Assembly (NCBI RefSeq): GCF_018327705.1
Contig: NZ_BNEM01000002.1
Coordinates: 2,170,001-2,234,000, forward strand
DNA: 64,000 nucleotides
From: Catellatospora sp. TT07R-123
Lineage (GTDB): Bacteria; Actinomycetota; Actinomycetes; Mycobacteriales; Micromonosporaceae
Direction: 5' to 3'
Part shown: positions 18,009-26,600 of the stretch, one piece after another
How the letters are laid out: every line of letters starts with the position of its first letter
Position numbering within the stretch: position 1 is the stretch's first letter
Notes under the pieces: generated by a model
What the model was told of the DNA's origin: nothing
Seen by the model: only the letters and a program-made list of their open reading frames with translations
Databases searched by the model: none
Made by a program: the position numbers and the translations under genes

Positions 18009-19136
18009 TCAGCGCACCTGGTCGGCGTCGCGGCGCAGCGGAACGACGAGGTAGCGCAGGTCGGCGGCGTCGCCGTCACGGGCGGTGAACACGGTCGGGC
18101 GCAGCGCGGCCTGGAACTGGAGGCGCACCGGGCCGCCCGCGAACGGGCGCAGCGCGTCGAGCAGGAAGCGCGACTGGTAGTGCCGGGTCAGCCAGTCGCC
18201 GGAGGTCTCGGCCTTCAGCGTCTCCTCGGACTCCCCGGCCTGCGAGTCGCGCCCCTGCACGCGCAGCTGCCCGTCGGCGACGTCGAGGGTGACCCCGCCG
18301 GTCGGGCCCGCGTACAGCGCGGCGCGGCGCACGGCGTGGGCGAGCTCGTCGGCGTCGACGACCGCCCCGGCGGCGGCCTCAGCGGTCAGCAGCCGCTCCA
18401 GCTGCGCGTCGGGGAAGCCGGTGGCCAGCGAGGGCGCGGTCACGGCCCAGCCGGGCCAGGACAGGGCGCAGCGGCCGTCGCCACCGTGCAGGGTCACCGC
18501 GTCGGCCGCCGCGCACAGCCGGGTGACCTCGGCCAGCAGCGTCGCGGGCACGAGCACGTCGAGCTCGGCGGCCGGGGCGGCGGCCTGCCGCCAGGCCAGG
18601 GACGCGGTGGCGAGCCGGAACCGGTCGGTGGCCAGCAGCGACAGCCGCCCGTCGGCCGAGCGCAGCCGCACCCCGGTGAACAGCGGCAGCGCCTCCTCCC
18701 GGGAGGCGGCCGCGGCCACCGCGGCACCGGCGGCGGCCAGGTCGGCGCCGGGCACCGTGCCGAGCGCGGCCGGAAGGCCGGCCAGGGCGGGAGCGGCGGG
18801 CTCCAGCCGGGGCAGCGCGAACCTGGCCCCGGGCGTACGCAGGGCGACGCGGCTGCCCTCGACCGCGACGCGCAGCTGCGGCGCGTCCAGGTGGGCGAGG
18901 GTGTCGGCCAGCGCCCGGCGGGACAGCGTCGCCTCGCCGTCGGTGTGCACGAGCGCGGGCAGCCGCACGCACGCGGCCGCTTCGCCGTCGGTGGCGTGCA
19001 GCTCCAGCCGGTCTCCGGCGCCGCGCAGCAGGACCCCGGCCAGCGCCGGGCGGATCGCCCGCACCGGCAGCAGGCGCAGCAGCCGGGCGGCCGCGTCGGC
19101 CAGCAGGGCGGTGGGCACGGTGAGGTCCAGCGTCAT
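18009..19136 (-). CDS. DNA polymerase III beta subunit paralogue (sliding clamp)
   Basis: 375 residues, the normal length for a DnaN clamp with three repeated ~120-residue domains. Clamp features are LPLFTGVRLRS, LLATDRFRLATA in domain 2, and the C-terminal YLVVPLRR. None of the usual dnaN neighbours (dnaA, recF, gyrB) is here, so it is probably a second clamp. It is more Ala-rich than a housekeeping copy would be. Possible roles are repair or lesion bypass, or resistance to a clamp-binding antibiotic, as known for griselimycin producers; neither is shown here. A TAGCGT hexamer 7 nt upstream supports the ATG at 19136. Divergent from a MazG-like gene. Confidence 0.85.
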   Translation of the reverse strand: MTLDLTVPTALLADAAARLLRLLPVRAIRPALAGVLLRGAGDRLELHATDGEAAACVRLPALVHTDGEATLSRRALADTLAHLDAPQLRVAVEGSRVALRTPGARFALPRLEPAAPALAGLPAALGTVPGADLAAAGAAVAAAASREEALPLFTGVRLRSADGRLSLLATDRFRLATASLAWRQAAAPAAELDVLVPATLLAEVTRLCAAADAVTLHGGDGRCALSWPGWAVTAPSLATGFPDAQLERLLTAEAAAGAVVDADELAHAVRRAALYAGPTGGVTLDVADGQLRVQGRDSQAGESEETLKAETSGDWLTRHYQSRFLLDALRPFAGGPVRLQFQAALRPTVFTARDGDAADLRYLVVPLRRDADQVR

Positions 19137-19143
19137 GGCCCGC

Positions 19144-19149
19144 ACGCTA
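19144..19149 (-). promoter_or_regulatory. -10 hexamer TAGCGT, probable leaderless start
   Basis: TAGCGT on the minus strand ends 7 nt before the ATG of the beta-clamp paralogue. It shares a 72-bp intergenic region with the promoter of the MazG-like gene. Confidence 0.55.
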
Positions 19150-19195
19150 TGGCGGGGGTACGACAACCCGCCGCGCACGCCGCGCACGCCCCGCA

Positions 19196-19201
19196 TAGGG
19201 T
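19196..19201 (+). promoter_or_regulatory. -10 hexamer TAGGGT, probable leaderless start
   Basis: TAGGGT followed by 7 nt and the GTG at 19209 of the MazG-like gene. Confidence 0.55.
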
Positions 19202-19208
19202 GGCCGCC

Positions 19209-19520
19209 GTGGACGACGTGAGCAGGGCGGCGGTGGCCGCGGCGGTGAGCTGGCTGAACGAGCACCACGGCAACGGGCCCCAGCAGCAGACGATGCGCAT
19301 CCTGAAGGTGACCGAGGAGGCGGGCGAGGCCGCCCGCGCCTGGATCGGCGTCACCGGCCAGAACCCGCGCAAGGGCGTGACGCACACCCCGCGCGAGGTC
19401 GCCGACGAGCTGGCGGACGTGGTGATCTCGGCGCTGGTCGCGATCGAGAGCCTCGGGTTCGACTCCGACCAGGTGCTGTCGGAGTGCGCGGCCAAGGTGC
19501 TGGCGCGGCTGCCGCGCTGA
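19209..19520 (+). CDS. MazG-like nucleotide pyrophosphohydrolase
   Basis: 103-residue all-alpha NTP pyrophosphohydrolase-like protein. The metal-binding pattern is visible: ILKVTEEAGEAARAW (E-E-x-x-E type), then REVADELADVVISAL (E-x-x-D). These enzymes convert (d)NTPs or modified nucleotides to monophosphates. The frame extends upstream antisense to the clamp gene, but the GTG at 19209 with TAGGGT 7 nt upstream gives the normal length. Divergence from a DNA clamp suggests DNA or nucleotide-pool maintenance (inference). Confidence 0.85.
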   Translation: MDDVSRAAVAAAVSWLNEHHGNGPQQQTMRILKVTEEAGEAARAWIGVTGQNPRKGVTHTPREVADELADVVISALVAIESLGFDSDQVLSECAAKVLARLPR

Positions 19521-19599
19521 GCAGGTGCGCGTCACACCGGCGTGATCGCGGCCGGGCTCGCTCGTTCCTCCAGGGCGATCCGCGCCATCACGACGAGTT

Positions 19600-19650
19600 C
19601 GCCGGGCGGTGTTCAGCCCCGACGGGCACACCCTGTCGTCAACGTGCAGG
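19600..19650 (+). pseudogene. Possible WD40-repeat relic
   Basis: The 262-bp gap 19520-19782 has no intact gene. From 19609, one frame reads VFSPDGHTL, the hallmark start of a WD40 blade, and soon runs out of recognisable sequence, ending at a stop near 19704. It may be a remnant of a deleted WD40 protein; chance is possible for nine residues. Confidence 0.25.
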
Positions 19651-19781
19651 CCGCACACGGGACGACCTTCGCCATCCGGGGACCCTGGGCACGCATAGGT
19701 GTGTGAATTCTTGAGCGCGCGCCTGCGCGGCCAGCCGAAAACTGCTATGGCGGGACGTCCACTTGAGAGATCATCGCTGGT

Positions 19782-20864
19782 ATGGGCACCCTGTCACAGC
19801 TGCCGACGAACCTCACCCTCGACGACGCCGACACGCCCCGCGACATCGTCGACGCGATGATCCTGGCCCCGTTCAGCACGGGCGATCAGCCGTACGCGCA
19901 CACCGCGCGGCTGCCGAGGGTGCGCAAGGACGCCCCGCTGCTGCCCGCCGACGGGCGCATCCTGCGCGTGGCCACCGACGACGGGCTGCGCAGCCACCTG
20001 GCGGCCGGTGACGGCTGGACGCTGCGGGCCGCGCGCTGGCGCGGCGGCGTCGCCGAGGTGACCGTCACCGCGACCAGCGATGAGCTGGCGCTGCGCATAC
20101 TGGAGGACGCCACCCGCGGCGCCCGCGACGAGCACGCCGAGCGTGCCGACAGCGTCTCGATGGGCTTCTGGCACCACTCGGCCAAGCGCGGCGCCCAGCG
20201 CAGCACGCGGCCGATCACCACGCCGTCGTGGGCGGCGATCCGCGACAACTACGCGGGCGACGTCGCCGCGTCGCTGGAGCGCCTGATGGCGCTGACGCCG
20301 GAGTCGATCTCCGGCCGCCTGCTGCTGCTGCACGGGGTGCCCGGCACGGGCAAGACCACGGCGCTGCGGGCGCTGGCGCAGGCGTGGTCGTCGTGGTGCC
20401 AGGTCGACTGCGTACTCGACCCGGAGAACCTGTTCCACGACTCCAGCTACCTGATGGAGGTGGCGATCGGCGACGACGAGCACGAGGAGCGGCGCTGGCG
20501 GCTGCTGCTGGTCGAGGACTGCGACGAGCTGATCTCCTCGGCGGCCAAAGCCTCCAGCGGCCAGGCGCTGTCACGCCTGCTCAACCTGACCGACGGGCTG
20601 CTGGCGCAGGGCCGCGACGTGCTGGTCGGACTGACCACCAACGAGCCGCTGGCGCGGCTGCATCCCGCCGTGGTCCGCCCCGGCCGGTGCCTGGCCCAGA
20701 TCGAGGTCGGCCCGCTGCCCTTCGCCCAGGCCAGCGCCTGGCTCGGCACCTCCGTCGGCCTCAACTCGTCCGGCGCCACCCTGGCCGAACTCTTCGCCCT
20801 CCAGCGCGGCGACCGCGACCTGGTCTCGCACTCCCCCGAACCCGCCACCGGCTACTACCTCTGA
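19782..20864 (+). CDS. DUF5925-type AAA family ATPase
   Basis: 360-residue AAA ATPase. Residues 1-140 form an N-terminal domain of unknown function. The ATPase core starts near 150, with Walker A GVPGTGKT (K191, T192), Walker B LLLVEDCDE, sensor-1-like TTNEP and RPGR as a candidate arginine finger. The architecture resembles actinobacterial proteins annotated DUF5925; the substrate is unknown. No obvious operon partner: the upstream gene is 262 bp away and the downstream gene is convergent across repeats. A GATCAT hexamer 7 nt before the ATG is a weak promoter candidate. Confidence 0.8.
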   Translation: MGTLSQLPTNLTLDDADTPRDIVDAMILAPFSTGDQPYAHTARLPRVRKDAPLLPADGRILRVATDDGLRSHLAAGDGWTLRAARWRGGVAEVTVTATSDELALRILEDATRGARDEHAERADSVSMGFWHHSAKRGAQRSTRPITTPSWAAIRDNYAGDVAASLERLMALTPESISGRLLLLHGVPGTGKTTALRALAQAWSSWCQVDCVLDPENLFHDSSYLMEVAIGDDEHEERRWRLLLVEDCDELISSAAKASSGQALSRLLNLTDGLLAQGRDVLVGLTTNEPLARLHPAVVRPGRCLAQIEVGPLPFAQASAWLGTSVGLNSSGATLAELFALQRGDRDLVSHSPEPATGYYL

Positions 20865-21066
20865 CCCACCCCACCCACCTCCCCCGCCGCACTCCCGCAC
20901 ACCCCCACCCGCCGCACCCCCGCGCACCCGCACTACCGCACACCCCCGCCCGCCGCACTCCCGCGCACCCGCACTCCCCGCGCACCCGCGCACCCGCACT
21001 CCCCGCACTCCCCGCGCACCCGCGCACCCGCGCACCCGCGCACCCGCGCACCCGCGCACCCGCGCC
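20865..21066. repeat. Low-complexity C-rich region with an 8-bp tandem repeat
   Basis: Part of a 563-bp gene-free stretch (20865-21427). It is almost pure C/G/A on the plus strand, with many CCGCACTCCCGCGCACC-like units. It ends in six perfect head-to-tail copies of CGCGCACC at 21013-21060. Confidence 0.85.
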
Positions 21067-21145
21067 CAAGATCACTACACTTTCGGGGAAAGTGCACGAA
21101 TCTTGACGCCCATTCCTGCACTTTCCCCGAAACTGCATTGATCTT
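21067..21145. repeat. Extragenic palindrome, family B copy 1
   Basis: Perfect 16-bp core arms TTTCGGGGAAAGTGCA at 21081-21096 and 21117-21132, with a 20-nt loop and AAGATCA/TGATCTT-type outer arms. It lies between the convergent AAA ATPase and ABC permease genes. Confidence 0.85.
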
Positions 21146-21249
21146 CCGAACGCGCCCAGGCGCGACGCCCGCGCAGGCGGGGCGCGCGGGCCAGGGTGCC
21201 CCGGCGTGGCCAGCACCGGACGGGACGCGCGCACGGTGCGGAACCCCGG

Positions 21250-21321
21250 CCGAGTTGCCGGGCAATCGGGCGTATCTTGGGCGGCCATTCGCCCAGTTGC
21301 CCGGCAACTTGCGTGATCTTG
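21250..21321. repeat. Extragenic palindrome, family A copy 3
   Basis: 20-bp arms 21253-21272 / 21290-21309 with two mismatches and a 17-nt loop; the right side continues to GATCTTGG. It lies between convergent genes, about 100 bp after family B copy 1. Confidence 0.85.
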
Positions 21322-21340
21322 GCACGGCGCGCTGTGCGCG

Positions 21341-21425
21341 TGGCGCGGCGTGGATAGGCGTGGCGTGGCGTGGATAGGCGTGGCGCGGCGCGGCGCGGAA
21401 GGGGTGGGGCGGAAGGGGTGGGGTG
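21341..21425. repeat. Short tandem repeats before the ABC permease stop
   Basis: A 20-bp unit TGGCGYGGCGTGGATAGGCG at 21341-21360 and 21361-21380, then a decayed third copy and two copies of CGGAAGGGGTGGGG. No coding signal. Confidence 0.75.
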
Positions 21426-21427
21426 GG

Positions 21428-22165
21428 TCAGAGGAGGCGGGAGCGGCCCCAGCCGCGGGACATGCGCCAGGTGGCGAGGGCGGTGGCGGCGAGGGCGATC
21501 GTGACGAGGACGGCGGCGCTGGTGAGGGTGGTACGCGGGTCGCCGTCGACGGCACCGTGCATGGCGCGCATGGCCCAGTAGCCCGGTGAGGCGGGCGCGA
21601 TCGTCCGTGCCCAGGCGGGCAGCAGCGACAGCGGGACCATCGCCCCGCCGAGCGTGGTCAGCACCAGCGCGCCGAGGTCGTTAACGGCGCCGAGCTCGCT
21701 GTGGCTGCGCACCAGCACCGCCGCGAGCGCCCCGAGCGCGAGCAGTGTCGCGGCCCAGGCCAGCGCGGCCAGCGCCAGCAGGTCCGGGCGCGCCACGCGC
21801 ATCCCCATGACCACGACGCCGTACCCGAACACGACCGCCTGCTGCGCCAGCAGCACCCCGCCCAGCGGGATCGCCTTGCCGAGCAGGATCTCCACCGGCC
21901 GGGCGGGTGTGGTGCGCACCCGGTCGAGGGTGTGCCAGGTGCGTTCGGTGAGCAGCGAGCCGCCCACGATCGACAGCCCGAGCAGCGAGAACAGCACGAG
22001 CGCGCCGGTGACGGCGTACGCGGTGCCGGAGGCGCCGATGGCGGCGGTGTACAGCGGCCGCAGCACCGTGATGATCGCCAGCGGCATGACGATGCGGCTG
22101 ATCACCGCGCCGGGTTCGGCGGCCAGCAGGGCCAGGTTGTGCCGGATCAGGACCGCGCTACGCAT
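21428..22165 (-). CDS. ABC-2 type transporter permease
   Basis: 245-residue ABC-2 family permease with six hydrophobic segments. It follows the ATPase gene with an 8-bp overlap, so the two form one transporter operon. The divergent TetR regulator and ABC-2 fold suggest export of a drug or natural product (inference). The ATG at 22165 gives MRSAVLIRHNLALL, a normal ABC-2 start. The C-terminus ends just beyond the last helix. The gene is convergent with the AAA ATPase across palindromic repeats. Confidence 0.9.
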   Translation of the reverse strand: MRSAVLIRHNLALLAAEPGAVISRIVMPLAIITVLRPLYTAAIGASGTAYAVTGALVLFSLLGLSIVGGSLLTERTWHTLDRVRTTPARPVEILLGKAIPLGGVLLAQQAVVFGYGVVVMGMRVARPDLLALAALAWAATLLALGALAAVLVRSHSELGAVNDLGALVLTTLGGAMVPLSLLPAWARTIAPASPGYWAMRAMHGAVDGDPRTTLTSAAVLVTIALAATALATWRMSRGWGRSRLL

Positions 22166-22862
22166 GGTGCACCGCCAGGGCGTGGTAGAGGCCGTCGAGG
22201 GTCTCGTGCTCGGCGAGGAGCTCGTCCTGGCTGCCCCGGGCCACGACCCGGCCGCGGGCGCAGACGGCGAGCGTGGCCCGCAGCTCGACGAGTTCGGGCA
22301 GGTAGTGGGTGGTGTAGACGACGGCGGCGCCGGTGGCGGCGTGGTCGCGGACCAGGGTGAGCACGGCGGTGCGGGTGAGCGGGTCGGCGCCGGTGGTCGG
22401 CTCGTCGAGCAGCAGCAGGGGCGGCCGGTGCAGCATCGCGGCGGCGGCCTGGGTGCGGCGGCGCTGGCCGCCGGAGAGCAGCCCGACAGGTTTGCCCAGC
22501 ACGTCGGACAGGTCCAGCGCGGCGGCGGTGTCGTCGATCGCGGCGCGCAGGCGCGGGCCGCGCAGCCCCGCGAGCCCGCCGAACAGGCGCAGGTTGCGCT
22601 CGACGGTGACCGGGGCGTAGAGCGCGATCTCCTGCGGGGCGACGCCGACCAGGTGCCGGGCGCGGGCCGGCGGGAGCCCACCGACGGTGACGGTGCCGGA
22701 GTCGGGGCGGGTCAGGCCGGTGACGATCTCGACGAAGGTGCTCTTGCCGGCGCCGTTGTGGCCGATCAGGCCGCAGATCTCACCGGGGGCGACGGTGAGG
22801 TCGAAGCCGTCGAGGGCGGTGCTGGCGCCGTAGCGCTTGCGCAGGTCGTACGCGGTGAGCAC
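22158..22862 (-). CDS. ABC transporter ATP-binding protein (DrrA/CcmA type)
   Basis: 234-residue ATPase partner of the permease at 21428. Motifs: Walker A GHNGAGKS (34-41), signature LSGGQ (129-133), Walker B LLLLDEP with D153/E154, and the switch His in VVYTTHYLPE. It should power export by an ABC-2 transporter. The GTG start at 22862 lies 15 bp from paired operator-like repeats shared with the divergent tetR gene, so repression by that TetR is likely. Confidence 0.93.
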   Translation of the reverse strand: MLTAYDLRKRYGASTALDGFDLTVAPGEICGLIGHNGAGKSTFVEIVTGLTRPDSGTVTVGGLPPARARHLVGVAPQEIALYAPVTVERNLRLFGGLAGLRGPRLRAAIDDTAAALDLSDVLGKPVGLLSGGQRRRTQAAAAMLHRPPLLLLDEPTTGADPLTRTAVLTLVRDHAATGAAVVYTTHYLPELVELRATLAVCARGRVVARGSQDELLAEHETLDGLYHALAVHHA

Positions 22863-22877
22863 GTGCGACTCCTTTGT

Positions 22878-22907
22878 GATCTACGCTGTATAGATCTACA
22901 CTGTAGA
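22878..22907. promoter_or_regulatory. Tandem palindromic operator for the TetR/ABC locus, overlapping the tetR -10
   Basis: Two direct 15-bp repeats, GATCTACGCTGTATA (22878-22892) and GATCTACACTGTAGA (22893-22907), 13 of 15 identical. Each has dyad symmetry (the second contains TCTACA-C-TGTAGA). The second covers TACACT (22897-22902), a -10 hexamer 7 nt before the tetR ATG. Bound repressor would block tetR and probably the ABC promoter. Confidence 0.8.
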
Positions 22908-22909
22908 GC

Positions 22910-23557
22910 ATGCCGGAGCAGGGTGTCGAGACCGACCGCCGCCGCGAGATCCTCGGTGCCGCGCTGGCGCTGGCCGAGGAGAAGGGGCTGGCGGCGCTGT
23001 CCATGCGGGCCGTGGCGGCCCGGGTCGGGGTGACGCCGATGGCGCTGTACCCCCATGTCGGCAGCAAGGACGCGCTGCTCGACGGCCTGGTCGACCTGCT
23101 GCTGGCCCAGCTCCTGCCCGCCGCGCGCAGCGGCGGCGGCTGGGAGGACCGGCTGCGGGCCGTCGCCCGCGCGGTGCGCGGGCTGGCCCGCCGCCACCCG
23201 GAGACGTTCGGCCTGCTGCTGGCCCGCGCCTCGGTCACCCCCGACGCGGTACGGCTCGTCGACGGCATCTACGCCGCGCTGCTGGAGGCCGGCGTCCCGC
23301 CCCAGCGCGTACCCCGGCTGGAGCGCCTGGTCTCCACCGCCGTGCTCGGCTTCGCCGAGGGCGAGATCAGCGGCCGGTTCACGCCCACGCCGGACCGATG
23401 GGACCGCGGCCGCTCGCTCGGCGGCGACGCCCCGGCCCACCGCGCGCTGGCCGAGGTGCTGGCCCGGCCCGCCGACTGGGACGCCGAGTTCGAGGCCAAC
23501 CTCGACGACCTGCTCCACGTCATCCGCCGCCACGCCCACCCCGCCCCCGCGAGCTGA
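22910..23557 (+). CDS. TetR/AcrR family transcriptional regulator
   Basis: 215 residues. The N-terminal TetR helix-turn-helix is at about 28-55 (LSMRAVAARVGVTPMALYPHV) and the C-terminal ligand domain (TetR_C type) follows. It is divergent from the ABC transporter operon with symmetrical operator repeats between, the usual arrangement of a repressor relieved by the exported compound. Probably leaderless from TACACT. The ligand is unknown. Confidence 0.92.
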   Translation: MPEQGVETDRRREILGAALALAEEKGLAALSMRAVAARVGVTPMALYPHVGSKDALLDGLVDLLLAQLLPAARSGGGWEDRLRAVARAVRGLARRHPETFGLLLARASVTPDAVRLVDGIYAALLEAGVPPQRVPRLERLVSTAVLGFAEGEISGRFTPTPDRWDRGRSLGGDAPAHRALAEVLARPADWDAEFEANLDDLLHVIRRHAHPAPAS

Positions 23558-23560
23558 GGC

Positions 23561-23600
23561 GGGCACCTCTCATAGCGATACGTGGTAGAAGGTGCCCTTC
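23561..23600. repeat. Inverted repeat after tetR
   Basis: GGGCACCT (23561-23568) pairs with AGGTGCCC (23590-23597) across a 21-nt loop; GAAGGTGCCCTTC at its right end is itself a short palindrome. It may be a terminator or another small palindromic element. Confidence 0.5.
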
Positions 23601-23660
23601 CTGACCCGCGGGGCGGTGGTGCGATTGGTGCGGGGTGCGCGGGGATGCGATGGTGGGGCG

Positions 23661-26600
23661 GTGACTGTGCCCGTCTCCCCCATCGCCCGGCCGCACGTCG
23701 CCACGGCCGCGCGGCGCTGGGCCGACTCGCTGATCGACGACTCCGGCCGCAACCAGCTCGCGTACTACCGCGATCTGAAAGCCGGGACGCTGCCGCTGGA
23801 CGGGGCCAGCCCGGCCGCGCTGACCATGCTGCTCGCCGGGCGGCAGGTCACGCTGCGCCAGCTGTTCCCCGAGGAGCCCGCGCACGCCGACGCGCTGCGG
23901 CGGGCCAAGACGATCCGCACCCGGATGCGGACGCTGGCCGAGGAGCGCGGCGTCGACGCCGGCTACCTGGCCAGCGGCCTGGCGACCTGGCACGAGCAGG
24001 GGCGTACGCCGCGGGCCCCGGTGCTGCTGCACCGGCTGGTCATCCGGACCACCTCGGCGGCCGAGACCGAGTTCGCGCTGACCGCCGACCCGGAGCCGAC
24101 GGTCAACCCGGTGCTGCTGTTCAAGCTGGCCAAGGAGCACGGCCTCGCCGTCGACCCGGAGGAGCTGCTCGACGCGCTGCCCGAGGGCGTGTACGACCCG
24201 GCGCCGCTGTTCGAGCGCCTGGGCAAGGCCGCGCAGGACGTGCCCGGGTTCGCCGTCGCGCCGCACCTGCTGGCGGGCACCTTCCTCTACGAGAAGCTGC
24301 CGATGGTCACCGACATCACCGAGCACCCGCGGCTGCTGGCCGACAGCGACGTGATCGCCGCCCTGGCCGGCGACCCGGACGCGCTGAGCTCGCTGTACGG
24401 TGCCGACCCGATCGCGGTGGACCAGCCCGACCAGGTCGCCCCGTCCGACGAGTTCCTGGTGCTCGACGCCGACTCGTCGCAGAGCTACGCGGTGAACGCG
24501 GCGGTGGCCGGGCACCACCTGGTGGTCAAGGGGCCGCCGGGGACGGGCAAGAGCCAGACCATCGCCAACATGATCATGGCGCTGGCGGCGCGGGGCCGTA
24601 CGGCGCTGTTCGTGGCCGAGAAGCGGGCCGCGATCGACGCCGTGCTCGACCGGCTGGCCCACGTCGGCCTGTCCGACCTGGTGCAGAACCTGCACGGCGA
24701 CCAGTCCAGCCGCCGCGAGCTGGCCCGCGCGCTGGACTCCCGGTTGCAGCGGGCCCGCCACGAGTCGCGGCCGACCACCGAGCAGACCGACCGCGACCTG
24801 GTCGAGTCCCGCACCGCCCTGTCCCGCCACCACAGTGCGCTGCACGCGGTGCACCAGCCGTGGGGGCTGTCCGCGTACGACCTCCAGGCGCGCCTGCTGG
24901 GCACCGACCCGGCCGCCGCCACCCGGCAGCGCTGGAAGGGCGAGCTGCTGACCGCCCTGGACGCCGACGCCGCGCCCCGGCTGCGCGCCGCGGTCGTGGA
25001 GCTGGCGCAGCTGGGCGCGTTCGCCGCCGAGCCCGGCCCGGGGCCGTGGGTGCGGGCGGTGTTCCGCGACCGGGCCGCCGCGCAGGAGGCGTACACGCTG
25101 GCCGGCGAGGCCGCCCCGGCGCTGGAGCGGGTGCGCCCGCAGCTGGCCGCGCTGGCCGCCCGGCTCGGCCTGGCCGCCCCGGCGACGCTGAGCTCGGCCC
25201 GCAAGATGGGCACGCTGCTGTCGGAGGTGGGCGCGACCCTGACCCGCTTCGACGCTGCGGTGTACGGCGCGGACCTGCCGCTGTGGCTGCGCGCCACCGC
25301 CGAGGGCGACCAGCGCGAGGGGCTGGGCTTCTGGGCGCGGCGCCGCACCGTCAAGCAGATCCGGGGGCACTGGCGCGGCGGCGGCCGCCCCGGCCCGGCG
25401 CAGCTGCACGAGGCCTTGGTGGCGGCCGCCGACCAGCTCGCCCGGTGGCGGGTGGTCAGCCTGGACGGGCAGCCGCCGCGCACCGATCCGGCGCTGGCGC
25501 CGACCGTGGCGGAGTCCGCGCGCGTCGACGGGCTGATCGACCGGCTGCGGGCGTACGTCCCGGTCGACGCCGACGACCTGGCCGCGCTCCAGACCGAGCT
25601 CGACCGGCTGGCGCTGGACCAGACCGACCTGCTGCACACCGCGCGCCGCAACGAGCTGGCCGAGCAGGTGGTGCGCTGGCAGGCGCACCGGCTGCTGGAC
25701 GACCTGGCCGGGCGCGGGTCCGACGCGGGGCTGGCCGGCGCGGCGTTCGACCACGCCTGGCACAGCTCGATCCTGGACGAGGTGCGCCTGGCCGACCCGG
25801 AGCTGTCGGCGTTCCACGGCACCGCCCTGCACGCGGCGGTGAACCGGTTCCACGTCGCCGACGCCGCGCACATCACCTCGGCGGCGCAGCGGGTGCGGCA
25901 CCTGTCCGCGCTGAACATGATGCGGGTGCTGGACGCCCACCCCGACCAGCAGCAGCTGGTGCGCCGGGAGGCCGCGAAGAAGATCCGGCACCTGCCGATC
26001 CGGCGCCTGTTCGAGCAGGCCCCGGACGCGCTGACCGCGCTGAAGCCGTGCTGGGCGATGAGCCCGCTGCTGGTCAGCCAGGTGCTGCCCGCGCGGGTGC
26101 TGTTCGACGTGGTCATCTTCGACGAGGCGAGCCAGGTCGAGCCGGTCGACGGCGTCACCGCGATCATGCGGGGCCGCCAGGTCGTGGTGGCCGGGGACGA
26201 GCACCAGCTGCCGCCGACGGACTTCTTCAGCCGCGGCGACAGCGGCCTGTCCGACAGCGAGGACGGCACGGCGCTGTCCGACGACGTGGAGTCGCTGCTC
26301 CAGGCGTTCGCGCACACCCTGCCGCTGCCGCAGGTGCGCCACCTGGCCTGGCACTACCGCAGCCGCGACGAGCGGCTGATCGCGTTCTCCAACGCGCACA
26401 TCTACGGTCCCAGCGGCAACGCGCTGACCACGTTCCCGGGGGCGGACATCGGCGACGGGATCAGCCACGTGCTGGTCGCCGACCCGCTGGCCGCCGCGGC
26501 GGCGTCGGGGCAGCCGACCGACGCCGACTCCCCGGCCGCGGTGGCCGCGGCCGCCGCGGCGGCGGTCCCGGCGAACCTGGAGAGCAGCAGCGCCGAGGTG

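Noticed and set aside
20880-21060. Regularly spaced short repeats suggestive of CRISPR
   Set aside because: The units are 8-20 bp of simple C-rich sequence without unique spacers or cas genes.
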